From the IMG/VR virus record IMGVR_UViG_3300033143_005101, positions 1 to 25,486 of that record: a stretch of DNA of 25,486 nt. One strand, 5' to 3'. This document shows, one piece after another, positions 17,502-24,103 of this stretch. Source of the stretch: a virus. The first letter of the stretch is position 1. Every line of letters starts with the position of its first letter. Both the position numbers and the translations under genes were made by a program. The notes below the pieces were generated by a model. The model saw only the letters and a program-made list of their open reading frames with translations. It ran no database searches and was not told the origin of the DNA.

Positions 17502-18155
17502 CTAAAACATATTATAAATTCCAGACCAATTACCATCTATATGAACATAATAATATTGTTTACAATCAAACCACATTTCATAACTATTTTTATATGCTTC
17601 ATTAAATGCTTTTTGTGAATTACCATCTATTGATTTATCTAAATATTCATATAAATCAGTTTTTTCTTCCCTACCTTCTTCTGTTTTCTCACCACCAGAA
17701 TATGTATAATAATCACTTATTCTACTACTTAATTCATCTGGTGCCCATGTTCTATTTGAATTAGAAAAATTCATATCACTAGATCTTACCATAGCATACT
17801 TAAATTTACCTATTGGGAATACAAAACAACGTTGGCCTCCAAACATTCTTATGTGACTCTCATTTGGTGTACATATCATGCTTTCTTTTCGTAATGGAAG
17901 ATTTTTTGATTTCAAATATTTATCCATAAACCCTAACATTGCTAAACCCATTAATCTTGAAAATCTATCTTTTCTAACATTTTTAATTCCAGCATGATAC
18001 CATGCATCAGTATGTATACTACGAAATAAAGGTTTTTTGCCTTTAAGTAATTTAATATATTGATTACAATTTTTTTTAATAAGATTATATAGTTTACTGA
18101 TGTTCTCTACACGTATCTCTTTCTCCGATTCTATTATATAATTTTGTAGTCTCAT
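17502..18155 (-). CDS. Capsid-targeted candidate ADP-ribosyltransferase-like protein (A)
   Basis: This 217-residue protein begins MRLQNYIIE, a capsid-targeting-type leader with a predicted cut after Glu9. Its body resembles the next gene upstream. Shared features are PLFRS with Arg45, an ICTPNES segment around 94-100, FVFPIGKFKYAM (about 111-122), and a C-terminal strand pair E193-MWF followed by KQYYYV. The spaced Arg, Ser/Thr strand and Glu before a hydrophobic strand fit the R-S-E layout of ADP-ribosyltransferases such as T4 Alt, which is also packaged in the head. That fold is an inference from motifs only. The ATGA start overlaps the preceding stop by 4 bases, so translation is coupled. 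Confidence 0.6.
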   Translation of the reverse strand: MRLQNYIIESEKEIRVENISKLYNLIKKNCNQYIKLLKGKKPLFRSIHTDAWYHAGIKNVRKDRFSRLMGLAMLGFMDKYLKSKNLPLRKESMICTPNESHIRMFGGQRCFVFPIGKFKYAMVRSSDMNFSNSNRTWAPDELSSRISDYYTYSGGEKTEEGREEKTDLYEYLDKSIDGNSQKAFNEAYKNSYEMWFDCKQYYYVHIDGNWSGIYNMF

Positions 18156-18787
18156 AGACTTATCATCCCAAATAATGGTAAACTAACTAGATAGTATTTA
18201 TTTGATTTGAACATTATTTCTTTTCTACTTTCAAAATTAGTGTTACCGATACGAAGAACTTTATCTAAATCCTTATCTGTATATGTGTTAACAATGTTTT
18301 TAAACACCGACATATATTTATCCATCCATTCTTCTAATTCTTCATTTGACCATGTAGCTGTTTTCACTTTAGCAATTGGTGATTCATTATATAAATCTGT
18401 AAATGTTTTTGACCAACAATATTTAAATCCGTTCTTTGGGAAAAACACATATGATCTACCACCATTGGCTGTAGCAAAAAACTGTGTTTGCTTTAATGTA
18501 TTAGAAGTCGATATACCATCACGAACATTCCATCCGAATTTCTTCTTGAAAAATCTGTTGAGTTGGTCATGTATTTCTATATCTGTATTACGTGGATCTC
18601 TATCATTTACTCGTCCTGTTTTTTCTACAAAGTTTTTATTATGTTTTGTTCCTCTATAAAATACTTTGTTATACTTTTTATATAACTTTGTTATTTCACT
18701 ACAGTTTTTTGCAATTAGATCCTTTGCTTTGTCAGCTTCTTCTTTTGTTGGTAATTCTGATTCTGTTATATATTTAGATAGTCTCAT
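18152..18787 (-). CDS. Capsid-targeted candidate ADP-ribosyltransferase-like protein (B)
   Basis: This 211-residue protein begins MRLSKYITE, with a predicted cut after Glu9. The body has FYRGT (43-47, Arg45), RDPRNT (63-68), FGWNVRDGISTSNT (84-97, Ser-Thr-Ser at 93-95), SYVFFPKNGFKYCWS (112-126) and E190-IMFKSNKYYLV near the end. An Arg in YRG, an STS strand and a Glu just before a hydrophobic strand form the R-S-E arrangement of ADP-ribosyltransferases. The residue two before the Glu is Arg, not the usual Glu/Gln, which would change target choice or argue against activity. ATGA overlap couples it to the upstream gene. Confidence 0.6.
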   Translation of the reverse strand: MRLSKYITESELPTKEEADKAKDLIAKNCSEITKLYKKYNKVFYRGTKHNKNFVEKTGRVNDRDPRNTDIEIHDQLNRFFKKKFGWNVRDGISTSNTLKQTQFFATANGGRSYVFFPKNGFKYCWSKTFTDLYNESPIAKVKTATWSNEELEEWMDKYMSVFKNIVNTYTDKDLDKVLRIGNTNFESRKEIMFKSNKYYLVSLPLFGMISL

Positions 18788-19632
18788 CTACCATACCTAT
18801 TCAAAAAATCATCCATACTTTTACCACATTGAATCATTAAAGATTTACCTTCTGTCCATACTTCATTTTTACCAATGGCAGAATTCATTGTTGATGTGGT
18901 AACAAGTCTAAAATCATTATTATTTGGATCAAGTTTTTGTTCTATCATTTTGTATAGATCACCAGAATATTTATCCATAACTATCCACATGGCTCTTATA
19001 TCATAATCATTACCATTAGTAGAATCGTATACTACTTCTTCTAATATATCTTTATTATATCTTTGGTTTTTATACCATTTATCAAATGATTTGAATGCTT
19101 TTTTTATAGTCGTGATGTCTTTATCAAATTTTTCAAGACCACCTTTTCTTCTGGTTCTTTCATTTTTTTTAACTTTCATTCCTATGTTGGATAAAATATT
19201 GATAATATAATTTACCTCATTCATACCTTTATAAAAAGAATTTTTAAAAGCATCCCATAGATCATTAGTAGGACATACTCCTATTGTGCTACCGTTTTCT
19301 GGAAATACTCTATGTGGGGCATTAATACCACAACTCGTATTAATACTACATATTAAACTTCTGCCTCGTCTGGGATATTTTTTCCATTTAGATGAGTTAT
19401 CCATTATGAGTGTATAATAATTACTTGTATTTCTACTTACTCTTTCTTCACCTGTTTTTGGATCTATTAGATAGTATTGTATTTTCCATGAATCCATTTG
19501 TCTAGCAATGGTTGTACCACTTTCTATAGCATCACTATATTTTGGTGAGATTTTAAGAGCTTCTTCAAGCGAGATTTCTTTACCTCTACCTTCTTTCTTG
19601 TATTTTTCTGTTATGTAGTATTTGAATCTCAT
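18784..19632 (-). CDS. Capsid-targeted candidate ADP-ribosyltransferase-like protein (C)
   Basis: This 282-residue protein begins MRFKYYITE, with a predicted cut after Glu9. It has TIARQMD (41-47, Arg44), RVSRNTSNYYTLIMDN (64-79), RRGRSLICSINTSCG (88-102), HRVFPENGSTIGVCPTNDLWDAF (107-129), and near the end NEVWTEGKSLMI (Glu257). The order Arg, NTxNYYT, SLICS and EVWT resembles a family I associate with T4-like phages and is compatible with an R-S-E ADP-ribosyltransferase fold. The evidence is motif-level only. A charged helical insert lies between about 130 and 210. It overlaps the upstream 97-aa gene by ATGA and starts the run of three similar tagged proteins before the portal gene. Confidence 0.6.
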   Translation of the reverse strand: MRFKYYITEKYKKEGRGKEISLEEALKISPKYSDAIESGTTIARQMDSWKIQYYLIDPKTGEERVSRNTSNYYTLIMDNSSKWKKYPRRGRSLICSINTSCGINAPHRVFPENGSTIGVCPTNDLWDAFKNSFYKGMNEVNYIINILSNIGMKVKKNERTRRKGGLEKFDKDITTIKKAFKSFDKWYKNQRYNKDILEEVVYDSTNGNDYDIRAMWIVMDKYSGDLYKMIEQKLDPNNNDFRLVTTSTMNSAIGKNEVWTEGKSLMIQCGKSMDDFLNRYGR

Positions 19633-19922
19633 AGTGTTGTGACTTCTAATTGGGTAACATGATAATAAATTTTATTGTTCTTTGTTATTTTCCATATAAT
19701 TTTATATATATCTACAGTTGATGTAACAGTTGTATTCACATCAGCAAAGATTACATTACTATTTTTTGCTGCAATTGTTTCTGAAACAACAGTTGTACTA
19801 TCACTATCAAGTATGCTATAATGCGCTATGTCTGGTGCAAATGCATTACCATCCTGATCTATAATCGTAATTTCAAGAACCCTAACTTCATAGAGGTTCA
19901 TTGTTTGATAGGTATATGCCAT
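19629..19922 (-). CDS. Small beta-rich protein, probably virion-related
   Basis: This 97-residue protein has ATG at 19922 with AAGGAG upstream, directly after the stop of the previous gene. It consists of alternating hydrophobic strands (YEVRVLEITIIDQDGN, YSILDSDSTTVV, VDIYKIIWKITKNNKIYYHVTQLEV) and looks like a single Ig-like or tail-accessory beta domain. It lacks the [LI]xE leader of its neighbours, so it is not predicted to be an internal head protein. The position between a basic protein and the tagged genes before the portal suggests a head or neck role. The family was not recognised. Confidence 0.55.
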   Translation of the reverse strand: MAYTYQTMNLYEVRVLEITIIDQDGNAFAPDIAHYSILDSDSTTVVSETIAAKNSNVIFADVNTTVTSTVDIYKIIWKITKNNKIYYHVTQLEVTTL

Positions 19923-20417
19923 TTACTTTCTCCTTTTCTTAGATCTTTTTCTCATTATTCTTCTGAATTTATTGAGAAGCGAGCTTTTAATCTTTTTACT
20001 AAAGTCTTTGTGCCAAGTACTTATAACAGCTTTATTAATATTATCAAATGGTATTTTTTCAAGCTTTGTTATATAATAATTTGGCTTGTAAAAGTATCTT
20101 CTTACAGCATGTTGTATTTGTGGATATTTTGCTTTAACTTTCTCCCATGTAAATTTGGGGTTATTAGTTTTTTCTAATTGTGCTTTCCATTCTTCAACAA
20201 ATCGTTTTCTTATTGTACGCGGGACATAAGTAAAATTGATACATTGTATAAATCTCCATTGGTGTCCTGTTCTTGGATGTATACCTTGTAGCCAATACAT
20301 AAATATAACAGTAGGTTCCGGATCATTTTCCCATGCTTGATACCGGAATTTATAAAAATGGCCGCTTTGAAGATCCACACCTTTAAATTTCTTTTTATAT
20401 TTTCGTGTTATTGCCAT
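19923..20417 (-). CDS. Basic protein of unknown function
   Basis: This 164-residue protein starts at ATG 20417; the upstream GTGGAA is only a weak ribosome site. The N-terminal half contains aromatic strands with YKFRYQAWENDPEPTVIFMY and GIHPRTGHQWRFIQCINFTYVP. The C-terminus is extremely basic (KKIKSSLLNKFRRIMRKRSKKRRK pattern), which suggests contact with DNA or RNA. There is no capsid-targeting leader, membrane segment or known catalytic motif. I did not recognise the family. Tight coupling to the 97-aa gene (stop and start adjacent) suggests they work together. Confidence 0.6.
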   Translation of the reverse strand: MAITRKYKKKFKGVDLQSGHFYKFRYQAWENDPEPTVIFMYWLQGIHPRTGHQWRFIQCINFTYVPRTIRKRFVEEWKAQLEKTNNPKFTWEKVKAKYPQIQHAVRRYFYKPNYYITKLEKIPFDNINKAVISTWHKDFSKKIKSSLLNKFRRIMRKRSKKRRK

Positions 20418-20449
20418 TCTTGTTTATTCCACTACTAACAATGTTTCCA

Positions 20450-20671
20450 TTATAGTTTTTTATATATTTTATTTAAATCATTAATGTATTTTTTTAGAAA
20501 TCTTCTTGTAACATCTTCTAATAATTCAAAATCATACTTCCCACTTATGATTTTCATATCTGTTATGAATTGTTTTGATAGTTTTACAAGTTCGTTTGCT
20601 CGTGAACTATCACCACCAAAAATTTCTAATCCTCTACCGAATTCATTCAAATACTTATCTAGTTTACTCAT
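20450..20671 (-). CDS. Capsid-targeted small helical protein
   Basis: This 73-residue protein begins MSKLDKYLNE, with a predicted cut after Glu10. The rest is two amphipathic helices (about 26-45 and 49-72) ending in a lysine-rich DLNKIYKKL. After processing only about 63 residues would remain. Its ATG overlaps the stop of the upstream membrane-protein gene. No known family was recognised; packaging in the head is inferred from the leader. Confidence 0.65.
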   Translation of the reverse strand: MSKLDKYLNEFGRGLEIFGGDSSRANELVKLSKQFITDMKIISGKYDFELLEDVTRRFLKKYINDLNKIYKKL

Positions 20672-20793
20672 TTTATTTCTTCCTTTACCTTTCCTTTCAT
20701 TTTATCATATATTGTTTTTACCCATAATGGTTGTGGTAGAAGATTCCAACCAATAATAAGTCCTACTACTATTCCTATAATTAAATATATCAT
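20668..20793 (-). CDS. Small single-pass membrane protein
   Basis: This short 41-residue gene starts at ATG 20793 with TATAGGAGTG upstream. Residues 1-17 are a hydrophobic helix with glycines (MIYLIIGIVVGLIIGW). NLLPQPLWVKTIYDKMKGK and a charged end follow. It has one predicted inner-membrane helix and no capsid leader. Its TGA overlaps the next ATG. Similar small proteins with GWN-LPQP are, from memory, seen in other T4-like phages, but the function is unknown. Confidence 0.65.
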   Translation of the reverse strand: MIYLIIGIVVGLIIGWNLLPQPLWVKTIYDKMKGKVKEEIK

Positions 20794-20806
20794 AATTTTT
20801 ACACTC

Positions 20807-21010
20807 CTATAGAAATTTTTCTATATCTTTTAATCTTGTTTTAATCCACTTGTATGATTTCTTTGCCATTTTGATGTTATCATATTGTATCATTTTCTCT
20901 ATATCTTCAAGTGTATCAATAAGACCTAAAAATACTGGCCTTGTATCTGGTGTTGGTTTAGTGCTAACACCATCACCCATTTTCTCATTCAAATACTTTT
21001 CTATTTTCAT
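20807..21010 (-). CDS. Capsid-targeted small helical protein
   Basis: This 67-residue protein begins MKIEKYLNE, with a predicted cut after Glu9. A Gly/Pro/Thr-rich linker (about 10-25) leads to two helices with VFLGLIDTLEDIEKMI and MAKKSYKWIKTRLKDIEKFL. The ATGA start overlaps the 2H phosphoesterase stop by 4 bases, so the two are translated together and probably packaged together. No family was recognised. Confidence 0.65.
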   Translation of the reverse strand: MKIEKYLNEKMGDGVSTKPTPDTRPVFLGLIDTLEDIEKMIQYDNIKMAKKSYKWIKTRLKDIEKFL

Positions 21011-21543
21011 TTTATCCTCATTTCTAGTTCAAATTTATTATTCCATAATTCTATTTCTGTTGGTTTAAGAGTTGGTAGCTTAGGTAAATTATTTTTTATA
21101 TCATTTAGAACATCACCTGTTAGTTTACCTTGCTCTACCGTAAGTAATGATACATGAGGTTTCACTGTAGCAAATTTTGTTATCTCAAAGTTATTATCTA
21201 TGTCATTGAAATATTGTAAGAATTTCATATTGGGTTTATATTCGATAACAATAAAATCTTTTTTAACTTTCTGTCCATAGAATACTGTCAAATCTTTTGG
21301 ATTGAATTTCATGTTTAGATCAAATTTATTTAGTTGTCTTACTAGCTCATCTTTTGGATATGTTTTTGGAATTTGAGCTATAGTAAAATGAGGTTTTCTT
21401 TCTTGTTCATATTTGATTTTATGTTTTATCAACCAGCTCTTTATATAGCTTGATACTTTTTTAAGATCGGATGGATTGACACCAAATCCAACCATTGTGC
21501 CTTTAAGTTTTTTAGATTCTGTTAGATAGTCCTGTAGTCTCAT
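21007..21543 (-). CDS. Capsid-targeted 2H phosphoesterase
   Basis: This 178-residue protein has leader MRLQDYLTE (predicted cut after Glu9) fused to a 2H phosphoesterase domain. The two signature motifs are His52-Phe-Thr54 (KPHFTIAQI) and His130-Val-Ser132 (KPHVSLLTV), 78 residues apart, each in a hydrophobic strand as in LigT/2'-5' RNA ligase-like enzymes. The superfamily cleaves 2'-5' or cyclic phosphodiester bonds. T4 Acb1, a 2H enzyme, destroys CBASS cyclic nucleotide signals, and viral 2H enzymes remove 2-5A. I infer an early anti-defence enzyme delivered with the DNA; RNA repair is the main alternative. The substrate cannot be read from the sequence. The ATG at 21543 follows the previous stop by 2 bases. 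Confidence 0.8.
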   Translation of the reverse strand: MRLQDYLTESKKLKGTMVGFGVNPSDLKKVSSYIKSWLIKHKIKYEQERKPHFTIAQIPKTYPKDELVRQLNKFDLNMKFNPKDLTVFYGQKVKKDFIVIEYKPNMKFLQYFNDIDNNFEITKFATVKPHVSLLTVEQGKLTGDVLNDIKNNLPKLPTLKPTEIELWNNKFELEMRIK

Positions 21544-21545
21544 AA

Positions 21546-21806
21546 TTAACCTTCTATTTTCATAAACCCATGAGTGAGATGTTCTATTGCCTCAGATATT
21601 CTATCTACTGCATCATCCATATTTCTTGATGCAGCATCAAACTCACCAGCAATATCACCATATTTTCTATCTAGTTGTTCTGATAGTCTTGATGCTTTCA
21701 TTAAATCCTTTTCAGCTTTTTTCAGCAATAATTTTATAGGCATCATATCTTTTTTACTTTTTTTCTCTTCACTTAAATATTTGTTTATGTTTTCTATTGT
21801 TTTCAT
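21546..21806 (-). CDS. Capsid-targeted coiled-coil protein
   Basis: This 86-residue protein begins MKTIENINKYLSE, with a predicted cut after Glu13. A lysine-rich stretch (EKKSKKD) follows, then a long helix of heptad character from about 24 to 80 (KLLLKKAEKDLMKASRLSEQ, then DDAVDRISEAIEHL). The AAGGAAG ribosome site precedes ATG 21806. Coiled-coil cargo might form part of the scaffold core. The family was not recognised. Confidence 0.65.
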   Translation of the reverse strand: MKTIENINKYLSEEKKSKKDMMPIKLLLKKAEKDLMKASRLSEQLDRKYGDIAGEFDAASRNMDDAVDRISEAIEHLTHGFMKIEG

Positions 21807-21818
21807 TTTTATCTTCCT

Positions 21819-22028
21819 TTATATACTTCTTAATATATTATCTAATTCTACTTTAAGGCTTGTTAATTCTAATGTAAGTATTTCTTTTAGATGCTCTGGT
21901 GTATCATATGGAAAGTTTCCAATTTTTACAACTCTTTGTATTCCTGTTAGTTTTAATTTTATTTCTTTTAGTTGTTTCCATATATCTTTATTGGAAATTG
22001 TTTCTGTTATATATCGTTGTAGTTTCAT
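21819..22028 (-). CDS. Capsid-targeted small helical protein
   Basis: This 69-residue protein begins MKLQRYITE, with a predicted cut after Glu9. The remainder is one or two helices (DIWKQLKEIKLKLTGI and HLKEILTLELTSLKVELDNIL) around a short NFPYDTP loop. The ATG overlaps the stop of the gp4-like gene as ATGA. The function is unknown; it is grouped with the internal head protein set by its leader. Confidence 0.65.
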   Translation of the reverse strand: MKLQRYITETISNKDIWKQLKEIKLKLTGIQRVVKIGNFPYDTPEHLKEILTLELTSLKVELDNILRSI

Positions 22029-22459
22029 TTAAATAATTCCTGCTCACTTATAATCTTCCATTGATAACCAAATTTCTTACAATACTTTTGAGCCGCAGAG
22101 AACTTTGCTTGGTTGGTTATATATGTAGCTTCTTGATATAGTTTTGTTTTCTTTGACTGCTTATTTGTTTTTCTTGGCGGTACAGTTTCTTTCTTTGGTT
22201 TTATTTCTATTATATATTCTGTATATCCATTGTTATTTTTTATCTTTGCATAAAAGTCTGGAATATATCTTCTATTTTTCATTTGCATTGGATCATAGTA
22301 GGGTATATAATGTCTTTCACTAGACCACTTTATTATATTTTCATTATAATCAAGCCATTGGGCAAATTTTAATTCCCATGATGATCTAAATTTGATTGGG
22401 AACTTACCAATATATTTATCTATAAATTTAGGAATATATGGATACTGTTTGCGTTGCAT
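22025..22459 (-). CDS. 4: Head completion protein, T4 gp4-like
   Basis: This 144-residue protein is close to T4 gp4 (about 150 residues), needed to finish DNA-filled heads. The pattern matches: KFRSSWELKFAQWLD (23-37), NIIKWSSERHYIPYYDP (41-57), RRYIPDFYAKI (63-73) and YIIEIKPKKE (82-91). Glu29, Asp68 and Glu85-x-Lys87 lie in an order typical of PD-(D/E)XK nucleases, which suggests a nuclease-like fold, perhaps trimming packaged DNA ends. It has no [LI]xE leader, unlike its neighbours. Its ATG directly abuts the previous stop (TAAATG), and its own stop overlaps the next start. Confidence 0.85.
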   Translation of the reverse strand: MQRKQYPYIPKFIDKYIGKFPIKFRSSWELKFAQWLDYNENIIKWSSERHYIPYYDPMQMKNRRYIPDFYAKIKNNNGYTEYIIEIKPKKETVPPRKTNKQSKKTKLYQEATYITNQAKFSAAQKYCKKFGYQWKIISEQELFK

Positions 22460-22711
22460 TTATTTAAAATAATCATTAAGATCTTTTAATTCGTTGACTA
22501 AATATTTTATATCATCAACATAATTTAAGTCTAATTCGGATTCTTGAAAAAATCTATTTTGATGATTTCTTAATTTTGTTTTAAATATATTAAGAATAGA
22601 TGATGCTTCTTTTTGATATTTTTTATAATCATCAAATGCTCTTTTTTTCATTGGGTTTGCTGGTATAACAGCTTCATCAATATACTTATCAATCTTGTTT
22701 ATTGTTTCCAT
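22460..22711 (-). CDS. Capsid-targeted small helical protein
   Basis: This 83-residue protein begins METINKIDKYIDE, with a predicted cut after Glu13. A short basic linker (NPMKKRAF) is followed by helices (YQKEASSILNIFKTKLRNHQ and DDIKYLVNELKDLNDYF). AAGGAA precedes ATG 22711. Its leader DNA is almost the same as that of the gene at 23236-23637, which suggests leader duplication. Function unknown. Confidence 0.65.
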   Translation of the reverse strand: METINKIDKYIDEAVIPANPMKKRAFDDYKKYQKEASSILNIFKTKLRNHQNRFFQESELDLNYVDDIKYLVNELKDLNDYFK

Positions 22712-22721
22712 AATTATTCCT

Positions 22722-22949
22722 TTATGCTTTTACTATTTCTTTATTATGGTATTCATATGTTTCTTTATCACCAGAAAATTTAACATTATAAACCACTAAT
22801 GATGTGCCTATTCTCTCTATAACCTTTGTGACATTACCTACTTCTTTTTTTCCGAATGGGCCGTTTTTCTTCTCTTTAACCTTATCTCCAACTTTAAGAG
22901 ATATTTTCTTTTCATTCAAATACTTGTCTATGTTTTCTAATATATTCAT
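22722..22949 (-). CDS. Capsid-targeted SH3/KOW-like small protein
   Basis: This 75-residue protein begins MNILENIDKYLNE, with a predicted cut after Glu13. The body LKVGDKVKEKKNG, EVGNVTKVIERIG, LVVYNVKFSGDKETYEYH is a run of short strands, opening like KOW/SH3-type barrels (VGDxVxxxx..G.V..V). Such domains often bind nucleic acids or proteins. AAGGAAT precedes ATG 22949. The fold call is by pattern only. Confidence 0.65.
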   Translation of the reverse strand: MNILENIDKYLNEKKISLKVGDKVKEKKNGPFGKKEVGNVTKVIERIGTSLVVYNVKFSGDKETYEYHNKEIVKA

Positions 22950-22964
22950 TTTATTATTCCTTTT

Positions 22965-23225
22965 TTAATTTAATTTTAGAAGTTTAAATTTCATTTTATC
23001 TACTAATTTGATCATTTGTGAGGTTTCTTTCTTTGATATTTTAGAGAAATCTCTGTGACCCATTATTTCTCTTATTATATCATCTATACTGTCAATTTTT
23101 TTATATAATGATAATAATTCTGGATTATCATCTGAGTCTATGCTCATCCATCCTTTATCTGTTTTAAAGCTTACAGATGATGATTCTTCATTCAAATATT
23201 TGTCTATGATTTCTGATATACTCAT
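22965..23225 (-). CDS. Capsid-targeted small protein
   Basis: This 86-residue protein begins MSISEIIDKYLNE, with a predicted cut after Glu13. A short strand region (SVSFKTDKGWMSIDSDD) is followed by helices (LLSLYKKIDSIDDIIREIM and KKETSQMIKLVDKMKFKLLK). AAGGAGTG precedes ATG 23225. The family was not recognised. Confidence 0.65.
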   Translation of the reverse strand: MSISEIIDKYLNEESSSVSFKTDKGWMSIDSDDNPELLSLYKKIDSIDDIIREIMGHRDFSKISKKETSQMIKLVDKMKFKLLKLN

Positions 23226-23235
23226 TAATCACTCC

Positions 23236-23637
23236 TTATAAAAATTTTCTTATTCTTTTACCTGTAGATGTTTTACCTTGCTTAGCTTTTCTTTTTGATT
23301 TTCGTTTATATTGTTTGAATTTTGTAGTTCGTCTATATTTCTTAGCTCTAAGTTTAAGCTTAGCTCTATTTTTTCTATATTCCATTTTTCGCTTTCTTTT
23401 ATCAGCTACTTTGATCTTGACTTTTTTCTTTGCAAAGTCTTCATCAACATCATCAGTTTCATCAGCCAAATTATCTATTATATCAATATAAGAATCCGTC
23501 ATATTTTCTGGAATTTGTTCTGGATCAAGCTTTTGCATAAACTCAAACATTTTATCCATTAGCTTATCATCAAAATTGTCTTCCTCTGTTTCCTCTGTTT
23601 CTTCTATATATTTATCAATCTTGTCTATTGTTTCCAT
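23236..23637 (-). CDS. Capsid-targeted acidic/basic two-part protein (paralogue 1)
   Basis: This 133-residue protein begins METIDKIDKYIEE, with a predicted cut after Glu13. An acidic part with MFEFMQKLDPEQI (30-42) and YIDIIDNLADETDDVDE (50-66) is followed by a very basic tail (70-133, many Lys/Arg, TSTGKRIRKFL end). It shares this plan with the gene at 24104-24676. The basic tail suggests DNA binding inside the head, like T4 internal proteins. AAGGAA precedes the ATG. A second processing event near Val64-Asp-Glu66 could free the basic part, although Val is not the usual residue. Confidence 0.7.
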   Translation of the reverse strand: METIDKIDKYIEETEETEEDNFDDKLMDKMFEFMQKLDPEQIPENMTDSYIDIIDNLADETDDVDEDFAKKKVKIKVADKRKRKMEYRKNRAKLKLRAKKYRRTTKFKQYKRKSKRKAKQGKTSTGKRIRKFL

Positions 23638-23639
23638 TA

Positions 23640-23858
23640 TTATTTCCTTTTGTTTAGAAATGCCTTTCCTGTTTTTTTACTTAATTCAAGTTTGGTTCCT
23701 TTTCTTTCTATAATACTTTTACAAAATTCACAGATATAATCACCACTTTTTAAAGCCCATACTTTAAAAAATTTTCCTTGACAATTGATACATTCATATC
23801 TTTTAGATATTTCTTTTTCAATAATAAAATATTTGTTTATTTTAATTATAGTATTCAT
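23640..23858 (-). CDS. Capsid-targeted zinc ribbon protein
   Basis: This protein has 72 residues from the ATG at 23858, chosen because it gives the leader MNTIIKINKYFIIE (predicted cut after Glu14); the frame is open further upstream but lies inside another gene. Cys23-x2-Cys26 and Cys43-x2-Cys46 form a zinc ribbon, with a lysine-rich end (SKKTGKAFLNKRK). Zinc ribbons of this size often bind nucleic acid or RNA polymerase. If injected, it might act on host transcription at once; that is speculation. It overlaps the preceding gene by 17 bases. Confidence 0.7.
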   Translation of the reverse strand: MNTIIKINKYFIIEKEISKRYECINCQGKFFKVWALKSGDYICEFCKSIIERKGTKLELSKKTGKAFLNKRK

Positions 23859-24102
23859 TAGTTCTATTATCTTTTTCTGATTCCCATTCTTTTTCGTTAC
23901 TACCAATACCAATATCTTCAAAATTATCCATTATTCTTTCTCTTTCTATACCACCAAATTCATAATCAAAGTGATACCATTTTTTCCCATCAAACCAAAA
24001 AACACCAACACTACTAAAATTATTATCTTCAATATATTTTAGAGCTTTCTTTATTTTGTCTTTCGGTATCTTGGATTCGTTTAAATATTCTTTAAATTTC
24101 AT
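23842..24102 (-). CDS. Capsid-targeted small protein
   Basis: This protein has 86 residues from the ATG at 24102, one base after the previous stop codon. The frame is open further upstream, but only this start gives the leader MKFKEYLNE (predicted cut after Glu9). The body has a helix (KDKIKKALKYIEDN), then strands with VGVFWFDGKKWYHFDYEF and an acidic C-terminus. There is no strong ribosome site, so reinitiation after the preceding stop is likely. The family was not recognised. Confidence 0.65.
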   Translation of the reverse strand: MKFKEYLNESKIPKDKIKKALKYIEDNNFSSVGVFWFDGKKWYHFDYEFGGIERERIMDNFEDIGIGSNEKEWESEKDNRTNEYYN

Positions 24103-24103
24103 A

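Noticed and set aside
17276-22032. Plus-strand open frames opposite the portal and tagged genes (for example 17276-17605, 18207-18659, 19821-20177, 21574-22032)
   Set aside because: They lie antisense to well-supported minus-strand genes, have low-complexity aromatic/serine-rich translations and no ribosome sites.
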